Of a stretch of 38,560 bases of DNA, positions 36,301 to 38,560 are shown piece after piece. The stretch lies in the NCBI GenBank assembly GCA_964563105.1, contig CAZLXM010000032.1, forward strand, positions 1 to 38,560. Direction: 5' to 3'. Each line of letters opens with the position of its first letter. Position 1 is the stretch's first letter. The stretch comes from CAYVTV01 sp964563105 (GTDB lineage: Bacteria; Bacteroidota; Bacteroidia; Bacteroidales; GCA-2748055). Under the pieces are notes generated by a model. That model was given only the letters and a program-made list of their open reading frames with translations. It did no database searches and was not told where the DNA came from. The position numbers and the translations under genes were made by a program.

Positions 36301-36564
36301 ATTTGGATTAGTGATCAGATCTACACCATTGTCACCTTTTATATGTACTGATAAATATACTCTCATTGAATTGTGAGAGTTGACTATAACTCTTGTCTGT
36401 TCTGCATAATAGAAGAGCATATTTCCATATGGGGGTCTTACAATAGTATTTACCACCACGTTAGCCTGTGCTTTTAGTTGTGATCCCGGTGCTGATAAAA
36501 AGAACAAAGAAAAAATTAAAAAGCTGAAGCTGAAAAAATGATGTAATGTATGCCTTGTTTTCAT
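30388..36564 (-). CDS. giant (2058-residue) multidomain surface protein
   Basis: The ATG at 36564 (MKTRHTLHHFF, then a hydrophobic stretch ending PGSQLKAQ) is chosen over one 14 codons upstream, because it gives a proper signal peptide and starts 1 nt after the upstream gene's stop. An N-terminal Ig-like domain of about 140 residues (VRPPYGNMLFYYAEQTRVIV, SVHIKGDNGVDL) recalls large Bacteroidota proteins called TANFOR-type. A second FN3-like domain follows, then several carboxypeptidase-regulatory/Cna-B-like domains (TTDAKGYYEFNKLD, GLLCGYVIDDRGNAVAA, TKTNEQGSYTLKKIP). A tandem 12-residue repeat lies at about residues 892-940. The second half is long beta-rich sequence, and the last 90 residues hold eight cysteines (ICCEGC among them). 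No enzyme motif is seen. It is probably a surface fibre, adhesin or scaffold made with the two flanking genes. Confidence 0.85.
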   Translation of the reverse strand: MKTRHTLHHFFSFSFLIFSLFFLSAPGSQLKAQANVVVNTIVRPPYGNMLFYYAEQTRVIVNSHNSMRVYLSVHIKGDNGVDLITNPNYTGVPVAITANVMNQIGGSELSGYFEPYNLISNGIPIDEIINKGLPEGRYQICVRLKGPDGNFLSPDEPVGCSNFFNIRYGEPPMTINPQCGSVLDQSSIQYVMFSWTPATNASIWTQYTLKIVELLDSTQNPNEAMQTATDPPFFETKMYGKFSFLYGPAQPKLEKGRIYAWQVIAEDGETQAKFANNGKSPVCWFKWAPFEKPIYEVHEGKKDMATKAEIASISNNYTVPISTVSGKLNYKFKGAAEELYQGYSYGGGSKKNQKNMNFQIAEKSYSQISGPATVTGITQVKRKEIDYNQNNISTIDSKPLANVKLSLVVCYVLKGNFGNKYLDGEVFDTDLFMREKDAFMESYPDHEKVLATTTTSSDGSFSFMFMNTDEDLGLIDGDIYWSSGTADFKETITGEFYKVLRLKVENKYYCSPDINIKLEPWQSLDIGTVVSYVKSYNLKIHTQWTTATFWDVKGGQGKDLDNVKTTMVRHSPVNHIPRDEINYPSSENLPPADVLPKYIKTGYTNGDGIVYFQNLVQHDPDNLWDKYYILCEPDRTKGLYIFKKKEKSYYPLYLKDKKEFPFNSKGYENLGSGTVDTEYNAYGENITWNSQLKVKTYEYDIELYPDSPRVIGKVEAAQVGAKPMSNINLLMLNSYSRSSDYNKPQLTATTDAKGYYEFNKLDPELGDFNREGPTEVTGPKRFLYCYPSGFKGDARNLGILIWGQQEVQNFQLEPDGLLCGYVIDDRGNAVAANVQVDDLAFASTELQFEYGQPSTGTGTTPFSLPQSNINPWEGSLTGKPLSTTGVSTAGPTTGTEKGGVAGSFTETSKGGIAASVTETSKGGIAASVAESQKGDLAKNMTGGTVKGSILDGEISVSGVKTYLLENGEFTSLTYNNPSSLLNITGSKQVFSIKAPSGKARKITIIPKDPGFSTETYTVDVPKAKSSGEPELQPYIVYRMQKRVRFIVAEAPGTPFNITGQLKAVPDAEVTLKIPGKEITRITDGRGTVVFEFENNATSFTFNIKAPEDSDLEDAVYTLNNVKDSKTEVVYPPALLKKATSIYGKVNLASGNMPLTGLEEATVYIETGNGKRIETKTNEQGSYTLKKIPKHPANVTVWASKPEAVPNIISQSKQITLKEANLLDFTLYDENEIAIEDIYGFKADIKKKEKQSDGSYLVSGSLINLPANPNFKTAEENQTIPFVNLKIRDSGKKNAKGIPIGVPAVADFDTDLKELRFILNDAWGILQSPSTGSLIKISSVNNKGRINGKAGILKNSFQYSDNYLYFKENIPLYLVQQPGGTQTSITTITADDYPLKKWGLTSASGGDIQFKFLNFSAKGDRLKSWLENDRIGLATVLTTNDIQGMIPSRLNISVGELILRPTKIDAVSSNNPLKFKLEKWDFEGSAWSIQQNSKGVYIPHGTIKTGIIDVPAKNIMITPDNFTAEKFEINNLTFSGVTPLNILTDNISFGYNPATGSDRKPHWELRIIGSGGNPGVSISGLPGMEAGSEMRFQSFSLISNGEQQINMGNQKQQLVFHKVLKVSPLSFSGGDKYFEMSCNIDLDIPRIKPGSAVIRFSKPANQILFTLYPFNVSFEGPGGVRFVSGIAQGDQKLEASGFTAIGTIKDKEGINLKGTLHRTVNAAWLEVDPKGQTMPLGSGQTYLKDIVGKMEVLPSINDWSKFTFSGEMTGFKGMESNLRKTFTVHGSITADNESLGVKNIPLPFGGMDLSYDIRNARLTGNIDIDQKMGALHVKGAANIVIDAAGWYFLMGGQLTAPGFGNMSTGMLLGDYRMMAPDVVQTLMQFAYNKKVPSAFSSGVSGFFITGQKDVPIINIPDFEINLGILYASLGLSAGLDGRLWMGFDGSGSEFGIGAMAFVHAWFKASSITCTKLSAEARVELGATGVYQTNTGTFTAEGCGSFSIRGSAGQCFPVPCLKAICCEGCISGSVSESVKLDLLFDSKGNTSMNFGFGSCSGQGN
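33745..33888 (-). repeat. 36-bp in-frame tandem repeat inside the giant gene
   Basis: Four consecutive 36-bp units encode 12-residue repeats: GGVAGSFTETSK, GGIAASVTETSK, GGIAASVAESQK, GDLAKNMTGGTV. The central two are nearly identical in DNA (33781 and 33817 starts) and the outer ones have drifted. The segment is Ser/Thr/Gly-rich and probably a flexible hinge between the Cna-B-like part and the later domains. Unit number could vary between strains. Confidence 0.75.
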
Positions 36565-36565
36565 A

Positions 36566-38260
36566 TCAGAAAGTATAAGTATAGTCAAAGTTGAGCTTGT
36601 TTTCATAATAAGGATTGCTGAATGAGCTTTCAGTATTGTTTTTATTATAATATAGCCTCAGTCCAAAACGATGTTTTTTTGCCGGTCTGTAGTCAACCTG
36701 AAAAGAAATCGTATTTAAATTGCCAGCATCTTTTTCCTGAAAGCGATTCATCATTAATGAATATGATAGTGCTGTACTGAATGTGTTTTTAAATAATGAT
36801 TTGCCCAGGCTTATTGATGGCCCGCTGAAAACAGTATGAGTTGTATCCTGGATAAATCCGGTATGTAAATATGAAAGAGATGCATTTGCATCTAATGGAA
36901 TAATGTTCAAAAAGTAGCTTGCTGTAATTATATTTGTTGAGAATTCAGAATATTGTGCGGTGTTTTCGTTTTTATCATTTAACTTTTGATAATTATAGTT
37001 CAACATAATATTGTGCCCGAAATTCTCACTCATAAAATTAAAAGATTGAGTAATACCTAGCTGACTGGTTGCCTGGGCAACCTCACTTTGTCTCAGAGTG
37101 TCGATTGACATCAGACCTGATTCCTGGGCCAGACCATAATTAGAGTAGAATGCATTGAGATTGTAATATTGAACAGGTATAAAATTTATTCTTGCTGAGG
37201 AAATAGTACGCCGGGTGCGCAGATTTTTGTCTTTATTTAAATTGTCAACCTGAGTTCCGACACTGCCTCCCAAAGTCAGTTTGTTCTGCCACAGTTTAAT
37301 CGTCGGCTCAATAGTAATATCGCTTAAGTCAGTTGCAAAATAATAAGCCCCCATGGAACGGAAATCAGGCTCCACGCGTTGATATTTTAACATTAAATTG
37401 AAGGGATCAGACTGATATCCTAATGATCCCTGAACAGCCATGTTCGAACGGGTGGATTCATGATTTTTAATTAAAAATGAGAAAGTTTTTGCCATAAGAT
37501 TATCCCCGGGATCTGAAATGTCACTGCGGACATCTTTTGTATAAAGGCTTTGGGCGATCTCGAAGGCAAAAATAAAATTCTTTGCCAGTGTTTGTTTAGA
37601 AACAAGAGAAATAACCATATTCTCATCAGGTGTAAGCTTGTAATCCGCAGGTATTCCGGGAAGAGAGGCTGAATCATCCCTTGCTTTGAGGATTATAATA
37701 CTAATATTATTCTGATCAGTACCATAACCAAATTTTATAGCAGTTCCCATTCGTTTGAAAGCAGGAGTCTGCATTGGAATATAGTTTGGGTCGTCAATAT
37801 ATTTAACTGGTTTAAGCAAGCGACCACTGGCTATGCCAAATTGGAATTTACCCGGACTTAGTTCCAGGCCTGCACCTGAAATAGAGTGACCAGCCAAAGC
37901 ATATGTTGACCATGAATGTGAACGATAACCCAAATGCAATCTGGCCCATTTATAATAGGGGCTGACCCCAAACTGATTGAATGGCTGGCGGAAATCTCTC
38001 TGCTGTTCACTTAATCTGAAATTGAAAGGTAAAACGATCCCGTATAGGGTAACTACCGGACTTCCCTGGAGATACCACATAAAAGGACTATGACTTGGAT
38101 TTGTCTTGTCTGAACCATAGTACTGAAGCATTGCAGTTATAGATCCATTTATTTTAAATGCTTCCTGTTGTTTAATAGTTGCGATATCCTGGGCTTGGAG
38201 AGTATGGCAAAATGTTACCATTAGAAAAACTAATGCTTTGAGCCAAACAGATTTTCTCAT
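36566..38260 (-). CDS. outer-membrane beta-barrel protein (564 residues)
   Basis: This 564-residue protein has an N-terminal signal peptide (KALVFLMVTFCHTLQAQ). The rest alternates hydrophobic and polar residues in strands, many with aromatic ends and short turns (ARLHLGYRSHSW, STYALAGHSISGAGLELSPG, FNLMLKYQRVEPDFRS, KLNFDYTYTF), as in large outer-membrane barrels. It ends with phenylalanine, as outer-membrane barrels usually do for BAM recognition. There is no plug or TonB box, so it is not a SusC/TonB receptor. The giant protein gene starts 1 nt after its stop, so the barrel is a natural candidate for its exporter, anchor or partner. The family is not recognised. Confidence 0.8.
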   Translation of the reverse strand: MRKSVWLKALVFLMVTFCHTLQAQDIATIKQQEAFKINGSITAMLQYYGSDKTNPSHSPFMWYLQGSPVVTLYGIVLPFNFRLSEQQRDFRQPFNQFGVSPYYKWARLHLGYRSHSWSTYALAGHSISGAGLELSPGKFQFGIASGRLLKPVKYIDDPNYIPMQTPAFKRMGTAIKFGYGTDQNNISIIILKARDDSASLPGIPADYKLTPDENMVISLVSKQTLAKNFIFAFEIAQSLYTKDVRSDISDPGDNLMAKTFSFLIKNHESTRSNMAVQGSLGYQSDPFNLMLKYQRVEPDFRSMGAYYFATDLSDITIEPTIKLWQNKLTLGGSVGTQVDNLNKDKNLRTRRTISSARINFIPVQYYNLNAFYSNYGLAQESGLMSIDTLRQSEVAQATSQLGITQSFNFMSENFGHNIMLNYNYQKLNDKNENTAQYSEFSTNIITASYFLNIIPLDANASLSYLHTGFIQDTTHTVFSGPSISLGKSLFKNTFSTALSYSLMMNRFQEKDAGNLNTISFQVDYRPAKKHRFGLRLYYNKNNTESSFSNPYYENKLNFDYTYTF

Positions 38261-38560
38261 AAGATGTAGTCTTAGTTGAGATAAAAGTAAAAAGAATTTT
38301 TATATAAAAAAAAGTGATCTGAAGTTTGTTTAACACTCTTTATACTGATAAAATGATTATTTGTTTCAGAGTTTAATTTTATATTATTCAGGATTTTAAT
38401 ATTTTAATCCATCACCCAAACTGCATTTTTATGAATTAGTATTAATTCGTGTAATTAGTTGCTAAATGATTTTTAATTGCGGATTCAGATTTTTGTTAAT
38501 GTAACCTGAAAAGATTTTTCGTGAACTATTAATTTTAATTAATAGTAATGACATTTGGCA
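38261..38560. other. 300-bp upstream region of the surface operon, with an inverted repeat
   Basis: This holds the probable promoter region of the barrel-giant-FN3 run. On the minus strand TACTTTTA (about 38285-38292) is one base from the TAnnTTTG consensus. At 38525-38546, ACTATTAAT and ATTAATAGT form 9-base arms with a 4-base centre, possibly an operator, although AT-rich chance is not excluded. No gene is seen before the window end. Confidence 0.3.

Noticed and set aside
36565..36606. 14-codon N-terminal extension of the giant protein overlapping the barrel gene
   Set aside because: The second ATG at 36564 gives a normal signal peptide and removes the overlap.

Overview
The window looks like a piece of a Bacteroidota chromosome, probably a free-living or marine Bacteroidales/Marinilabiliales-type organism. 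The sequence is AT-rich with no obvious Shine-Dalgarno sites. It has many lipoproteins with Bacteroidota-style signal peptides, sigma-ABfr-like promoter elements (TTG / TAnnTTTG), lamin-tail and FN3 surface proteins, and lpxK of a Gram-negative outer membrane. The exact genus cannot be read from the sequence. No rRNA, tRNA, CRISPR array, IS element or prophage was seen.

Positions 1-7000, mostly minus strand: a cut-off Tat-exported NodB-like protein, an unknown lipoprotein, the remains of a decayed gene, a Tat-exported amidohydrolase, and a secreted beta-helix protein with a CBM9/DOMON-like end. This resembles a carbohydrate-use neighbourhood, although no SusC/SusD pair is present. Positions 7000-17000 are housekeeping: hflX, asd, a lamin-tail surface protein, the sppA-lpxK pair, and the zwf-pgl pair that starts the oxidative pentose phosphate pathway. 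Positions 17000-19300 hold an AraC regulator followed by a YceI protein and a LigB/DODA dioxygenase, all in one direction.

Positions 19300-25100: a DUF6528-like lipoprotein bracketed by a 106-bp imperfect inverted repeat; a DUF3307 membrane protein overlapping a SatD-family protein, whose promoter carries a clear palindromic operator; a lipoprotein with a strong terminator; and catalase katA behind a Fur-family-like 19-bp palindrome. Positions 25100-28300: a family 2 glycosyltransferase, a small membrane protein and a nucleotide pyrophosphatase/phosphodiesterase lipoprotein.

Positions 28300-38260: three large exported proteins in one apparent operon. They are a 564-residue outer-membrane beta-barrel candidate, a 2058-residue multidomain protein starting 1 nt after it, and a 662-residue FN3 protein. 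A C-rich heptamer tract, G-quadruplex-forming on the transcript strand, separates the last two.

The two best candidates for an undescribed system are the SatD-DUF3307 pair, in which SatD reads like a divergent class III nucleotide-cyclase fold joined to a helix-turn-helix, and the three-gene surface module.
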